This document shows, piece after piece, positions 15,733 to 24,312 of a DNA stretch of 39,558 bases. The DNA lies in contig CAKOJC010000008.1 of assembly GCA_934088535.1 (NCBI GenBank), positions 1 to 39,558 of the forward strand, given 5' to 3'. Source of the stretch: an uncultured Bacilli bacterium (GTDB taxonomy: Bacteria; Bacillota_I; Bacilli_A; RF39; UBA660). Below the pieces are notes generated by a model. That model did no database searches. It was not told the DNA's origin and saw nothing but the letters and a program-made list of their open reading frames with translations. The translations under genes were made by a program, and so were the position numbers. Position 1 is the first letter of the stretch; each line of letters opens with the position of its first letter.

Positions 15733-16350
15733 TTAAATTTTTCTATATAAACCAATAGCTTTTCCTAAAATAGTTACATTATTTAATATAATTGGTTCTA
15801 AAAAATCATTTTCAGGTTGTAATCTAATATGATCACTTTCTTTATAAAATCTTTTAAGTGTAACTTCATTTTCATCAGTCATAGCCACAACTATTTCACC
15901 ATTATTAGCATTATTTTGTCTTTTAACTATAACTATATCTCCATCATAAATACCAACATTTATCATAGATTCACCATTCACTTCTAAAGTAAATACATCA
16001 TGATTTTGTGGAACTAACTCTTTAGGTAATAAAAAATATTCATCAGGATTTTCAATTGCTTCAATAGGATTACCAGCAGCTACCTTTCCAAGTAATGGAA
16101 CAGATATAACATTTTCTTCTTTTTTACTATATTCATTTGGTACATTTAATTCAATAGTTCTAAATTTGCTTTCTGTTTGATTAATATAACCTTTATTAGT
16201 AAGATTCTTCAAATGTACAAACATAGTCGCTGTACTATTTAAACCACATATTTTACATAATTCACGTATAGTTGGAGCATACCCTTTATCAGCAATAAAT
16301 TTCTTAATACTTGTTAATATTTCTTCTTGCTTGTTTGTTAACTTTTCCAT
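15733..16350 (-). CDS. lexA: SOS-response repressor LexA
   Basis: 205 residues. Winged-helix DNA-binding domain 1-70 (APTIRELCKICGLNSTATMFVHL), hinge, then a serine-protease-like domain. The self-cleavage bond Ala92-Gly93 is in KVAAGNP; the catalytic Ser128 is in NGESMINVG and Lys166 in VTLKRF. It represses DNA-damage genes until RecA-stimulated cleavage. SD AGGAAGTGG precedes the ATG. The promoter carries an inverted repeat that may be its own operator. Confidence 0.97.
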   Translation of the reverse strand: MEKLTNKQEEILTSIKKFIADKGYAPTIRELCKICGLNSTATMFVHLKNLTNKGYINQTESKFRTIELNVPNEYSKKEENVISVPLLGKVAAGNPIEAIENPDEYFLLPKELVPQNHDVFTLEVNGESMINVGIYDGDIVIVKRQNNANNGEIVVAMTDENEVTLKRFYKESDHIRLQPENDFLEPIILNNVTILGKAIGLYRKI

Positions 16351-16369
16351 AAAACCACTTCCTAACTAA

Positions 16370-16398
16370 ATAATAGCATACAAAAATTTGTTTGTAAA
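16370..16398 (-). promoter_or_regulatory. lexA: lexA promoter with a candidate operator
   Basis: Minus strand: TTTACA (16393-16398), 17 bases, TATTAT (16370-16375), with TGC just before the -10. Inverted repeat ACAAA-AA-TTTGT (16380-16391) sits in the spacer. It differs from the GAAC-N4-GTTC box of B. subtilis, so operator function is inferred from position only. Confidence 0.65.
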
Positions 16399-16631
16399 CA
16401 CTATTTAACTAAAAAAATATTGGTTTTAGCCCATATTACAGGAAATAAATGGTATTAATAAGTAAAATAACAGAACGCATAACAACTTTATACAATAAAT
16501 TCAAACTTATTTAATTAAATATCAAAATATAAGAGTATTTTTCCAAAATTAATTCTACTTAGTTTATCTCACTTTTAATTTTAAAATGTATAAGATATTT
16601 TTTACATTCTTAACACAATTTATTTAAATTA
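16399..16631. other. Noncoding gap between lexA and the VWA-protein gene
   Basis: No credible gene was found in this part of the 316-base gap. One 21-codon frame starting at 16451 has a weak SD (AGGAAA) but no recognisable product. The sequence is about 80% A+T with no long hairpin. Confidence 0.6.
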
Positions 16632-16640
16632 TGCTATACT
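16632..16640 (+). promoter_or_regulatory. Extended -10 promoter of the VWA-protein gene
   Basis: TGCTATACT, 26 bases before the start codon. A possible -35, TTAACA at 16610-16615, is 19 bases away. Confidence 0.6.
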
Positions 16641-16666
16641 ATAAATTAGAATAGGAAGAGGTAAAA

Positions 16667-19210
16667 ATGAATAGTAGTGAAACATTAAATCAGAATAATA
16701 TACAAACATCAATACAAACACAAAAAACAACATCAAAGAAAAATATAATGATACCAATAATTATTATAGGTACATTATTACTTGTAACAGGAATTTATTT
16801 CTTAATAGAATATTTAAATCCAAGATTAGAAATAAACAATATAAAAGAAGAATACAGATATAATGAATTTGGAGATTATAAATTTGTCTTATCATCAAGT
16901 TTATTCATAAAAAAAGAAGATACTTTATGGTCACTTAATGGTTATGACATATATAAAGGTAAAACACTAAAAAAAGTCCCAATAAAAGCAGGAAAAAACA
17001 CTATAACAATATCAAATAAAAATATTACTAAAACATACGAATTTAATGTAAATACAGAAAAATCTTTATTACTAACAGATGAAGAATTCATAGTTGATAC
17101 AGATTATCAAGACTATGATAACGATGGAATACCAAATATAGTTGAAAAAGAAAAAGGTCTTAGTACGTATACTAATGATACAGATGGTGATGGACTTTAT
17201 GATAACGTTGAATTAATAATGGGATTAGATCCTACTAAGAAAGATGATTACAACGAAGTTAGAACATTTGAAGTATATCAAGATAACGATGAATCTAAAA
17301 ATAACTACATGGTAGTAAAAGGTAAAGGAAACATAGCTAATACATTCTTAGATACATATGAAGGTAATATAGGAATCTCAAAAGAATACCAAATAAGTAA
17401 AGAAAAACTAAGACTTACAACTACAAACAAAGAATCAGAAGAAGTAACAATATATTTTAAGAAAAGTTATAGTTGGAAAAATAAAGATATAAAAATATAT
17501 GCATATGATGAAAATACTAAAAAAATTGAAGTGTTAGCTACAACATGTGATGATAAATATTGTAGTGCTTCTTTAAATAATTTAGATAAAATACTTTTTG
17601 CAGCACTATCATCTTTATCAAACGTAACTGAACCAAAAAATCAAATACATATATTACTAGATAATTCAGGATCAATGTATACTCAAGAATATGTTAATAA
17701 AAAGTTGAATCTAAAATACTCAAGTAATAATTCAGATGATTATGGAAATGACATACAATTTAAAAGAGTTGACTTAATGAATGAATTAGTCAAAAGATTA
17801 GGCACTGAAAAATATGAATATTCAGCCGCAGCATTCACTGGTGACTACTGTGGATTAATAGAAAACTCAAAAGATTTAAAATCAATTCAAGATAAAATAA
17901 GTTCTATAAAAACAAATTGTCAAAACTTTAATGGTACTAGACTAACTTATAGTATAAAAGATGAAGCAGAAAAGTTTGATTCTAATGTAACAGGAAGCAA
18001 ATTCTTAATAGTTTTAACAGATGGGTATGATAATTTCTTATGGGGTATGGGCATTGACTTAATGAAATATGATATAAAGAAAATTGCAGATAAAGGTATT
18101 AGAATTATAACTATAGGTCTAGGTAAAAATGTAAAAGCAGATAATCTACTTGATGCAGCAAAATACTCTAATGGTAAATATTTGTATGCTAGTGACAGTA
18201 ATATGTTAGAAACTTTAATAAGTATTATTGAAGGAGATATAGAAAATAAACAAGTTAAAATAGATGATAAAGAAACAACATTAATAGCAGATAGTGGTTT
18301 TGAAGTAAAAAGAGATGGATTTAATTTTGAAAACTTTGGAAGTAAAGATACAGAAGAAGGAAATTGTTATGGCTTCTCATCATTATCAAAGAAAATATTC
18401 TTAAATACATTAAAAGAAAGTGATACTGAAAAAAGTAATATAATGTCAGTGTTAAACAAAGGATCTAAAGAATATAAACTTCTAGAATACACTTTAACTG
18501 ATAATAACAAAACAAGACTTATAAAAGGAAATACTTATTCACTAAATTTAAATTCAAAATATAAAGATGCATTCAATAACAAAGATTACGAAGAAGATGA
18601 CTTTAGATATGTAGAAAATAAAGTAGCTTATATAAATTCTAAATATAAAGGTAAGTATAGTAATCTAGGATTCGAACCATATTTTAAAGAACTAAAAAAT
18701 GAAACAACTATTAAAGCAAATGGTAAAGATGAAAGTGTAATTAAATATGAAACTCAAAAGTATATAAACTTAACTGACGCTAAAGTATCTGATGAATATA
18801 AAGATGATTATCAAGTATTACAATTAATTAATAGAGAATATAGAGAACAATATATTAAAATAATAAATGCATTAGCAACTAATAATAAACATAAGGATAA
18901 AAATATTAACTTCAAGTATTATAAAGATCTTAATGCATTAATTGAAGAAGTAAAAACTGGTTCACCAGCAATGATATCTATTAGATGTTCATTAGGCGGA
19001 CATTCAGTATTAGGTAATAAAGTTTACAAAGAAAATGGAAAAGAAAACTATATAGTTGGAATATATGATTCTAATGTACCAGGAGAAGAAGGAAAAGCAT
19101 ATTTTGAAAGACAAACATCTTATGAAAAGAATTCAAAAAAACCTTATTATTCATTTAGTTATACAGGAGGAAGTTTAAGTTTCAGTACTTTTGCTTATAC
19201 TGGGGAATAG
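16667..19210 (+). CDS. Secreted/membrane VWA protein with calcium repeats and a papain-like C-terminal domain
   Basis: 847 residues. Cytoplasmic Ser/Thr/Gln head, membrane helix about 27-49, then an outer part. Residues about 144-195 hold thrombospondin type-3-like calcium loops (DNDGIPN, DTDGDGLYDN). A von Willebrand A domain spans about 326-525 with the metal site DNSGS (332-336) and TDGYD. The C-terminal part has Cys567 in EEGNCYGFSSL, His779 in GGHSVLG and Asp801 in VGIYDSNVPG, the pattern of bacterial papain-like proteases. It could bind a surface ligand and cut it; substrate unknown. SD GAAGAGGT. Single-gene unit with its own promoter and terminator. Confidence 0.85.
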   Translation: MNSSETLNQNNIQTSIQTQKTTSKKNIMIPIIIIGTLLLVTGIYFLIEYLNPRLEINNIKEEYRYNEFGDYKFVLSSSLFIKKEDTLWSLNGYDIYKGKTLKKVPIKAGKNTITISNKNITKTYEFNVNTEKSLLLTDEEFIVDTDYQDYDNDGIPNIVEKEKGLSTYTNDTDGDGLYDNVELIMGLDPTKKDDYNEVRTFEVYQDNDESKNNYMVVKGKGNIANTFLDTYEGNIGISKEYQISKEKLRLTTTNKESEEVTIYFKKSYSWKNKDIKIYAYDENTKKIEVLATTCDDKYCSASLNNLDKILFAALSSLSNVTEPKNQIHILLDNSGSMYTQEYVNKKLNLKYSSNNSDDYGNDIQFKRVDLMNELVKRLGTEKYEYSAAAFTGDYCGLIENSKDLKSIQDKISSIKTNCQNFNGTRLTYSIKDEAEKFDSNVTGSKFLIVLTDGYDNFLWGMGIDLMKYDIKKIADKGIRIITIGLGKNVKADNLLDAAKYSNGKYLYASDSNMLETLISIIEGDIENKQVKIDDKETTLIADSGFEVKRDGFNFENFGSKDTEEGNCYGFSSLSKKIFLNTLKESDTEKSNIMSVLNKGSKEYKLLEYTLTDNNKTRLIKGNTYSLNLNSKYKDAFNNKDYEEDDFRYVENKVAYINSKYKGKYSNLGFEPYFKELKNETTIKANGKDESVIKYETQKYINLTDAKVSDEYKDDYQVLQLINREYREQYIKIINALATNNKHKDKNINFKYYKDLNALIEEVKTGSPAMISIRCSLGGHSVLGNKVYKENGKENYIVGIYDSNVPGEEGKAYFERQTSYEKNSKKPYYSFSYTGGSLSFSTFAYTGE

Positions 19211-19212
19211 AT

Positions 19213-19240
19213 AAAAGACATCAAATGATGTCTTTTTATT
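19213..19240 (+). terminator. Terminator of the VWA-protein gene
   Basis: AAAAGACATC (19213-19222) pairs with GATGTCTTTT (19227-19236), loop AAAT, then T residues. Confidence 0.9.
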
Positions 19241-19247
19241 TGGTATT

Positions 19248-19256
19248 TGATATAAT
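19248..19256 (+). promoter_or_regulatory. Extended -10 promoter of the 19287 gene
   Basis: A perfect TGATATAAT, followed by SD AAAGGAG and the ATG at 19287. Confidence 0.65.
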
Positions 19257-19286
19257 GATATAAGAAATATTATAAAGGAGTAATAA

Positions 19287-19567
19287 ATGAAAGTAGCAAT
19301 AAGTTATGGTACAAGTCTAGATGATAGTGATTATTTAAGTTTTAATATTAAAAATATAGAGTTATATAAATTTTGAATGATTTAGGAATTAAAATTAAAA
19401 AAGAAAATGATAGTGAAATAGAATATGAAGTTGGAAAACATATATTTCATGATGTATTTTGGGAAGGAACAATATTAAAAGTTGATGATTTAATTTTAAT
19501 AATTTCATTCAAACAAGGTATTAAAAGAATAGCAAAAGGCCATCATAGTATCAAGAAAATAATTTAG
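19287..19567 (+). pseudogene. Small gene with a frameshift; second half resembles the UvrD/PcrA C-terminal Tudor-like domain
   Basis: A well-formed start (promoter, AAAGGAG, ATG 19287) opens a 29-codon frame that ends at TGA 19374-19376. The -1 frame continues from TTG 19373 to TAG 19567. Joined at the TTTT run they give one protein of about 93 residues, and one extra T would restore the frame (..YKF-LNDLG..). GKHIFHDVF.EGTILKVDD.LILIISF..GIKRIAK fits the small SH3/Tudor-like domain at the end of PcrA/UvrD helicases. It may be a decayed gene, a sequencing error in the T run, or two separate peptides. Its stop overlaps the end of the convergent PBP gene. Confidence 0.55.
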
Positions 19568-21453
19568 TTTAATAATACTTTTATAGTACTACCTTCTTTA
19601 GTTCTTGAGTTAACACTAGGACTAGTATCAATAACTTTGTCACCATCTCCTACAAATTCAATACTAAATCCATTAAGAAGCTTTCTAGCTTCTTTTTTTG
19701 TTTTACCAATGACATCAGGTATCATTACATACTTAATATCATCCCATCTATATACTTTAGGAAGTCCACTCACGTCTTCCTTTAAATTATAAATCGATAT
19801 TATATCTTTAAGAACATTACGAGCTATAGGAGCACTTACAACACCACCATATTGAGTAACACCTTTAGGATGATCAAGAGCAATATATATAACAAATTCT
19901 GGGTCATCAGCTGGCATAAATCCAATAAATGAAAGAATATAGTTACCACTCATATATCTTCCATCACTACCAACTTTTTGAGCAGTACCTGTTTTACCAC
20001 CAACCCTATAGTTTTCAATATAAGCGTTTCTTCCACTACCATTTGCAACAACACTTTCAAGAGCATACTTAACAACATCACTAGTTTCTTTAGTTATAAC
20101 ATTTTCTCTTTTAATAGTTGGATTAATACTTCTATCACCAACTTCACTAACTACATATGGAACATACAAAGAGCCACCATTAACTATAGAACTAACAGCG
20201 GTAACTTGTTGAATAGGTGTAACACTAATACCTTGGCCAAACGCACTAGTAGCAAGTTCTACAGGCCCAATCTTATCCATTTTAAAAAGTATACCAGTTC
20301 CTTCACCATTTAAATCAATACCGGTTTTTTTACCAAAACCAAGCTCAGTAATATATTTAAATAATAATTCTTTACCAAGCTTTTGCCCTAAAGATACAAA
20401 TCCTGGGTTACATGAATTTTCTACTACTTGCACATATGTTTGATCACCATGACCCTTTCTTTTCCAACAGTGTAGAGTAGCATTAGCAACTTTAACTTTT
20501 CCTGAGTCATAAAAATGATCTTCAAATATATTAACTTTTCCTTCATTAATAGCCGCAGCAAGCGTAACTATTTTGAAAGTAGAACCTGGTTCAAAGTTAG
20601 CCCATATCGCAAGATTTCTATTTATTACTTCAGTACTATATTCTTTATAGTTAGCTGGGTCAAAAGAAGGATAACTACTCATCGCAAGTACTTCGCCAGT
20701 TTTAGGATTCATAACTAGTCCCATAGCTCCTTCAGCCTCATACTTTGTATAGGCATTTGATAATTCATTTTCAAGTGATAGTTGAATATCCAAATCTATA
20801 GTTAGTTTGATATCACTTCCATTTGTGGGAGCACTATATACTTCTGGCATAGATAGCCTTTTACCTTTACCATCACTATAATACTTAATACTACCATTTT
20901 CTCCAGTTAATTCTTTATCATACTTAAGTTCAAGGCCACTAAGGCCTTGATTATCTATACCAGTAAAACCAATAACATGAGATAAAACATTTTTATACTT
21001 ATAATCTCTTTTAGATTCTTTTAAAAGATAAACTCCATCATAATTATAACTATTTATTTTATCAGCTATTTCAAAATCTAAATTTCTTCCTTCAGGATGT
21101 ACTCTTTCAATAGATGTTTTCTTACTTACATGTTTATACATTTCATCATAGCTAACACCAAGTATTTTGGAAAGTGTTCTAGCAACTTCTTCTTTATTAA
21201 GTATTTGACTAGGTACCAAATAAAGACCAACAGTAGTAACATTATCCACAATAACTTTATCATTCCTATCAAGTATCTTGCCTCTATCAGCTTGAACTGT
21301 TAAATTACGACTCCAAAGTTCACTCGCTAGAGTATTTAATTTCTTATACTCAATAACTTGTATATAAAATATTTTAACTATAACAAAAAAGAATACAATA
21401 AGTGAAATAACAAACACTATTCTAATTCTTTTATTTTGTACACTTTGAAACAT
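19564..21453 (-). CDS. Class B penicillin-binding protein with one PASTA domain (FtsI/SpoVD type)
   Basis: 629 residues. Membrane anchor about 10-34, dimerisation domain, then transpeptidase motifs S291-TFK (in FEPGSTFKIV), S347-CN and K487-TG. One PASTA domain about 570-629 (MIPDVIGKTKKEARKLL). It cross-links septal peptidoglycan. One PASTA and this length fit SpoVD, the spore-cortex enzyme, as well as a division FtsI/Pbp2B; the spore genes nearby make SpoVD possible, but sequence alone does not decide. The SD is GGTGAT. It is divergent from lemA, with overlapping promoter regions. Confidence 0.93.
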   Translation of the reverse strand: MFQSVQNKRIRIVFVISLIVFFFVIVKIFYIQVIEYKKLNTLASELWSRNLTVQADRGKILDRNDKVIVDNVTTVGLYLVPSQILNKEEVARTLSKILGVSYDEMYKHVSKKTSIERVHPEGRNLDFEIADKINSYNYDGVYLLKESKRDYKYKNVLSHVIGFTGIDNQGLSGLELKYDKELTGENGSIKYYSDGKGKRLSMPEVYSAPTNGSDIKLTIDLDIQLSLENELSNAYTKYEAEGAMGLVMNPKTGEVLAMSSYPSFDPANYKEYSTEVINRNLAIWANFEPGSTFKIVTLAAAINEGKVNIFEDHFYDSGKVKVANATLHCWKRKGHGDQTYVQVVENSCNPGFVSLGQKLGKELLFKYITELGFGKKTGIDLNGEGTGILFKMDKIGPVELATSAFGQGISVTPIQQVTAVSSIVNGGSLYVPYVVSEVGDRSINPTIKRENVITKETSDVVKYALESVVANGSGRNAYIENYRVGGKTGTAQKVGSDGRYMSGNYILSFIGFMPADDPEFVIYIALDHPKGVTQYGGVVSAPIARNVLKDIISIYNLKEDVSGLPKVYRWDDIKYVMIPDVIGKTKKEARKLLNGFSIEFVGDGDKVIDTSPSVNSRTKEGSTIKVLLN

Positions 21454-21481
21454 TATATCACCAGTAAATTATATTCAAAGA

Positions 21482-21510
21482 TTGAAAAAACATAATAATT
21501 ATTATATACT
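21482..21510 (+). promoter_or_regulatory. lemA: Sigma-A promoter of lemA
   Basis: TTGAAA (21482-21487), 17 bases, TATACT (21505-21510). Confidence 0.75.
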
Positions 21511-21532
21511 AAAAAAAGAAAGTAGGGATAAT

Positions 21533-22093
21533 ATGAAAAAAAATTATTTTGGACTAATAATAATTATATTGTTAATAGTTCTAGGTGGAAGTTTTATATC
21601 TTCATACAATAATATGGTTAAATTAAGCGAAGAAGTAGATGCCAAATATTCAGATATTGATGTTCAACTAAAAAGAAGATCTGACTTAATACCAAATCTA
21701 ATTAGTACTGTTAAAGGATATATGGCACACGAAGAAAAAATAATTAACAGTATAACTGAAGCAAGAGAAAACTTAGTAAATGCTAAAACTATATCAGATA
21801 AAGCAAAAGCTAATGATGAATTATCTAATGCTTTAAGTTCATTCAATCTTATAGTAGAAAACTATCCAGATTTAAAGGCAAATACTAATTTTATATCACT
21901 ACAAGATGAACTTGCTGGAACAGAAAATAGAATAGCAAATGCTCGTAAATCTTATAATGATGCTGTAAAAGATTATAATCAAATGATTAGTGTATTTCCA
22001 AGTAAGATTGTAGCAAACATGTTTAATTTTGAAAAGAAACAATACTTTGAAGCAAGTGAAACTGACATAGGTGTACCAAATGTTGAATTCTAA
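21533..22093 (+). CDS. lemA: LemA family membrane protein
   Basis: 186 residues. One N-terminal membrane helix (about 5-25), then the helical LemA domain: VDAKYSDIDVQLKRRSDLIPNL is the family signature, and ENRIANARKSYNDAVKDYN and FPSKIVANMFNFEKKQYFEA complete it. The ATG at 21533 (weak SD AGGG) is chosen over an upstream TTG at 21482 that lies in the promoter. The next gene, a TPM-domain protein, overlaps its end; lemA and TPM genes are commonly paired, and both are thought to act at the envelope. Confidence 0.95.
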   Translation: MKKNYFGLIIIILLIVLGGSFISSYNNMVKLSEEVDAKYSDIDVQLKRRSDLIPNLISTVKGYMAHEEKIINSITEARENLVNAKTISDKAKANDELSNALSSFNLIVENYPDLKANTNFISLQDELAGTENRIANARKSYNDAVKDYNQMISVFPSKIVANMFNFEKKQYFEASETDIGVPNVEF

Positions 22094-22967
22094 TATTAAA
22101 AAGTTTTTAATTATTTTATTATTAGTATTTTCTTTTGTGAAAGTTGATGCTATAGTAGATGCAACTAGAAACTATTATGTTAATGATTATGCAAATGCTT
22201 TAACAGAAGAAACAAAAGAATATCTTTATAATAGAAGTATAGCGTTAGATGATGCAAGCAAAATACAAGTTGTAGTTACTACAGTTGAAAGTTTAGAAGG
22301 ACTGTCTATAGAAGATTATGCAAATAAACTTTATAATAAGCTTGAGATTGGTGAAGATAGTAAAGGCGTCCTTATATTACTTTGTCCAAAAGAAAGACTC
22401 ATAAGAATAGAAATAGGAGATGGATTAGGTGGTATATTACCAGATGGAAAAGTTGGGAGAATACTAGATGATTATGCAATACCAAGTCTAAAAAATGATA
22501 GTTGGAATGAAGGAATAAAAAATGCATATGATGCCCTCTATCAAACTATAGTAGAGGAATATAATTTGAATATAGATTATACAGTTCCATCAAGACCATA
22601 TAATTCACTAAATGCATTTGTTTACGGCATATTTGGTTTTCTTTTTGGATTATTCTTTGGAACAATAGTTAACACAGTAATATTAGGTGGTAGTAAAAAA
22701 GGAATATCACTTGTATTATATATTATAGCGATTGTATTTGGATTCTCTTATGGATATATAAATAAAATAAGTGATTTAATGTACTTCTGCTCATTCCAAA
22801 ACGTTTTTGGTTATGCGTTATCACTATTAAGTAGTGGTCATAGCTCATCAAATAGAAGATATAGAAGAAGTTATAGTAGCTATAGTAGTTATAGTTCAGG
22901 TGGAAGTAGTAGCTTTGGAGGACATGGAGGTCACTCTAGTGGAGGAGGAGCTTCAAGAGGATTTTAA
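22080..22967 (+). CDS. TPM-domain (YgcG-like) secreted/membrane protein
   Basis: About 295 residues. Signal peptide (about 1-24), then a TPM domain about 28-165 (YYVNDYANALTEETKEYL, IQVVVTTVESLEG, GVLILLCPKERLIRIEIGDGLGG). Two membrane helices follow (about 180-235). A Ser/Arg/Tyr-rich tail ends in a Gly/His/Ser-rich segment, GGHGGHSSGGGASRGF, typical of YgcG proteins. ATG 22080 was chosen because it gives a clean signal peptide; GTG 22071 is an alternative and neither has a clear SD. Overlap with lemA suggests coupling. Confidence 0.9.
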   Translation: MLNSNIKKFLIILLLVFSFVKVDAIVDATRNYYVNDYANALTEETKEYLYNRSIALDDASKIQVVVTTVESLEGLSIEDYANKLYNKLEIGEDSKGVLILLCPKERLIRIEIGDGLGGILPDGKVGRILDDYAIPSLKNDSWNEGIKNAYDALYQTIVEEYNLNIDYTVPSRPYNSLNAFVYGIFGFLFGLFFGTIVNTVILGGSKKGISLVLYIIAIVFGFSYGYINKISDLMYFCSFQNVFGYALSLLSSGHSSSNRRYRRSYSSYSSYSSGGSSSFGGHGGHSSGGGASRGF

Positions 22968-22990
22968 GTAGTAGAAATACTACTTTTCTT
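22966..22990 (+). terminator. Terminator of lemA-TPM
   Basis: AAGTAGTA (22966-22973) pairs with TACTACTT (22978-22985), loop GAAA, then TTTTC. Almost the same hairpin recurs at 24263. Confidence 0.85.
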
Positions 22991-23032
22991 TTGTAATTAA
23001 ACCAATGGTATGTGTAATTTATATAAATAAAA

Positions 23033-23041
23033 TGTTATATT
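23033..23041 (+). promoter_or_regulatory. Extended -10 promoter of the HTH membrane protein gene
   Basis: TGTTATATT, 19 bases before the ATG at 23061. Confidence 0.55.
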
Positions 23042-23060
23042 TATTATGAGAGAGGTAACT

Positions 23061-24266
23061 ATGAATCAAGAAAAAATAGGTAAATTTATTGCTGAAAATA
23101 GAAAAGATAAAGGTTTAACACAAGAAGCATTAGCTGAAAAGTTAGGAATAAGTACAAATGCAGTAAGTAAGTGGGAAAGAGGACTTTCTTTTCCTGATAT
23201 ATCTTTATTTAAAAAGATATGCAGTGAATTAGATATAAGTATAGAAGAATTAATAAATGGCGAAAAAAGCAAAAATACTGAATCAAAAGATAAAGCAATT
23301 ATTGCATCTCTAGAAGAAAAAACAAAAATAGAAAAGAAATCAAAAAAGAAAATATTAGTACTTAGTTTATTTATATTATTAATAATAATTTTCTCAATTA
23401 TTTATAGTAGTACTTTAAAAATAAATTTAATAAATGAATCAAGCGAGTTATATGATATTGCTATAGACTATTTAAGAGAAAAAGAATTCAAAAGTAATCC
23501 TAACTCATCAAAAGATGATTTTAATGTATTTTATAGTTATCATAGTTTTGGTATAGAAAAGAAAGGTAGTTATAAATATTTATACATGTGGCTTTATAGT
23601 GAAAGTGATTATCTTGAAGAAGAAAATGCACTAGTTATATCGACAGGAAGTTCAGTACCAGTAAAAATAACTATAAAAGATAATAAAGTTATAAATGCAG
23701 AATATCCAAAAGATGGTAATGAATATGCAAGTTCTATATATAAATTATTCCCAAGAACTATTGCAAAACAAGTATTAAATTTTGATAATGAAAAAAATAT
23801 AAATAAACTTTATAATGAGATGAGTACAAAGAAAAATAAATATTATAATTATTTAAATCTAGATATGGGAAAACTTACTATAGATGATATAAGTTATGAT
23901 AATCATATATTTAGTATCACAAAAAACAAAGAATGTATAACAGTAAATTTATCTGTGTATAAAAATAATAAATATAAATTAAGTACTGCATATAAAGCAT
24001 GCAAACCTGATCAAATATGTAATTCTGATTTAAGATATACAAAATTTATAGAAGGAACATACAACTATAATATAATGGAAATAATAAAACACAGTAGTGA
24101 TGCAAACATATTACAATTTAGTAATGAAAATTTACCAGCATATGAAATATATACAGGAAAAGGACAACACTTTATAACAGATGATGATAATAAATATTTA
24201 AAAGAATTTTTAAAAAATATAGATGTTGATTTATCCAAGTGTGCAGAACCAGACTATATAGGGTAG
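23061..24266 (+). CDS. Membrane-anchored XRE-type HTH regulator with an outer domain
   Basis: 401 residues. Residues 1-65 are a Cro/C1-type HTH: LTQEALAEKLGISTNAVSKWERG, then PDISLFKKICSELDISIEEL. A Lys-rich linker leads to one membrane helix (about 99-118) and a roughly 280-residue outer part with no motif that I recognise, beyond a CxxxxxC (ACKPDQICN). Such proteins can carry a signal from outside directly to DNA. ATG 23061 with SD GAGAGGT is preferred to an upstream in-frame codon. It is a single-gene unit between two near-identical terminators. Confidence 0.88.
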   Translation: MNQEKIGKFIAENRKDKGLTQEALAEKLGISTNAVSKWERGLSFPDISLFKKICSELDISIEELINGEKSKNTESKDKAIIASLEEKTKIEKKSKKKILVLSLFILLIIIFSIIYSSTLKINLINESSELYDIAIDYLREKEFKSNPNSSKDDFNVFYSYHSFGIEKKGSYKYLYMWLYSESDYLEEENALVISTGSSVPVKITIKDNKVINAEYPKDGNEYASSIYKLFPRTIAKQVLNFDNEKNINKLYNEMSTKKNKYYNYLNLDMGKLTIDDISYDNHIFSITKNKECITVNLSVYKNNKYKLSTAYKACKPDQICNSDLRYTKFIEGTYNYNIMEIIKHSSDANILQFSNENLPAYEIYTGKGQHFITDDDNKYLKEFLKNIDVDLSKCAEPDYIG

Positions 24267-24285
24267 TAGAAATACTACTTTTTTT
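24263..24285 (+). terminator. Terminator of the HTH membrane protein gene
   Basis: GTAGTA (24263-24268) pairs with TACTAC (24273-24278), loop GAAA, then seven T. Confidence 0.88.
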
Positions 24286-24312
24286 GGTACATAAAAAAAG
24301 AAACCAAAGTTT

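Noticed and set aside
16451..16516. 21-codon frame between lexA and the VWA gene
   Set aside because: Very short, weak SD, no similarity recognised; chance is the simplest explanation.
19370..19380. Programmed -1 frameshift at the TTTT run
   Set aside because: The bases around it do not form a standard slippery heptamer and no stimulating structure is seen; a simple one-base change explains it better.
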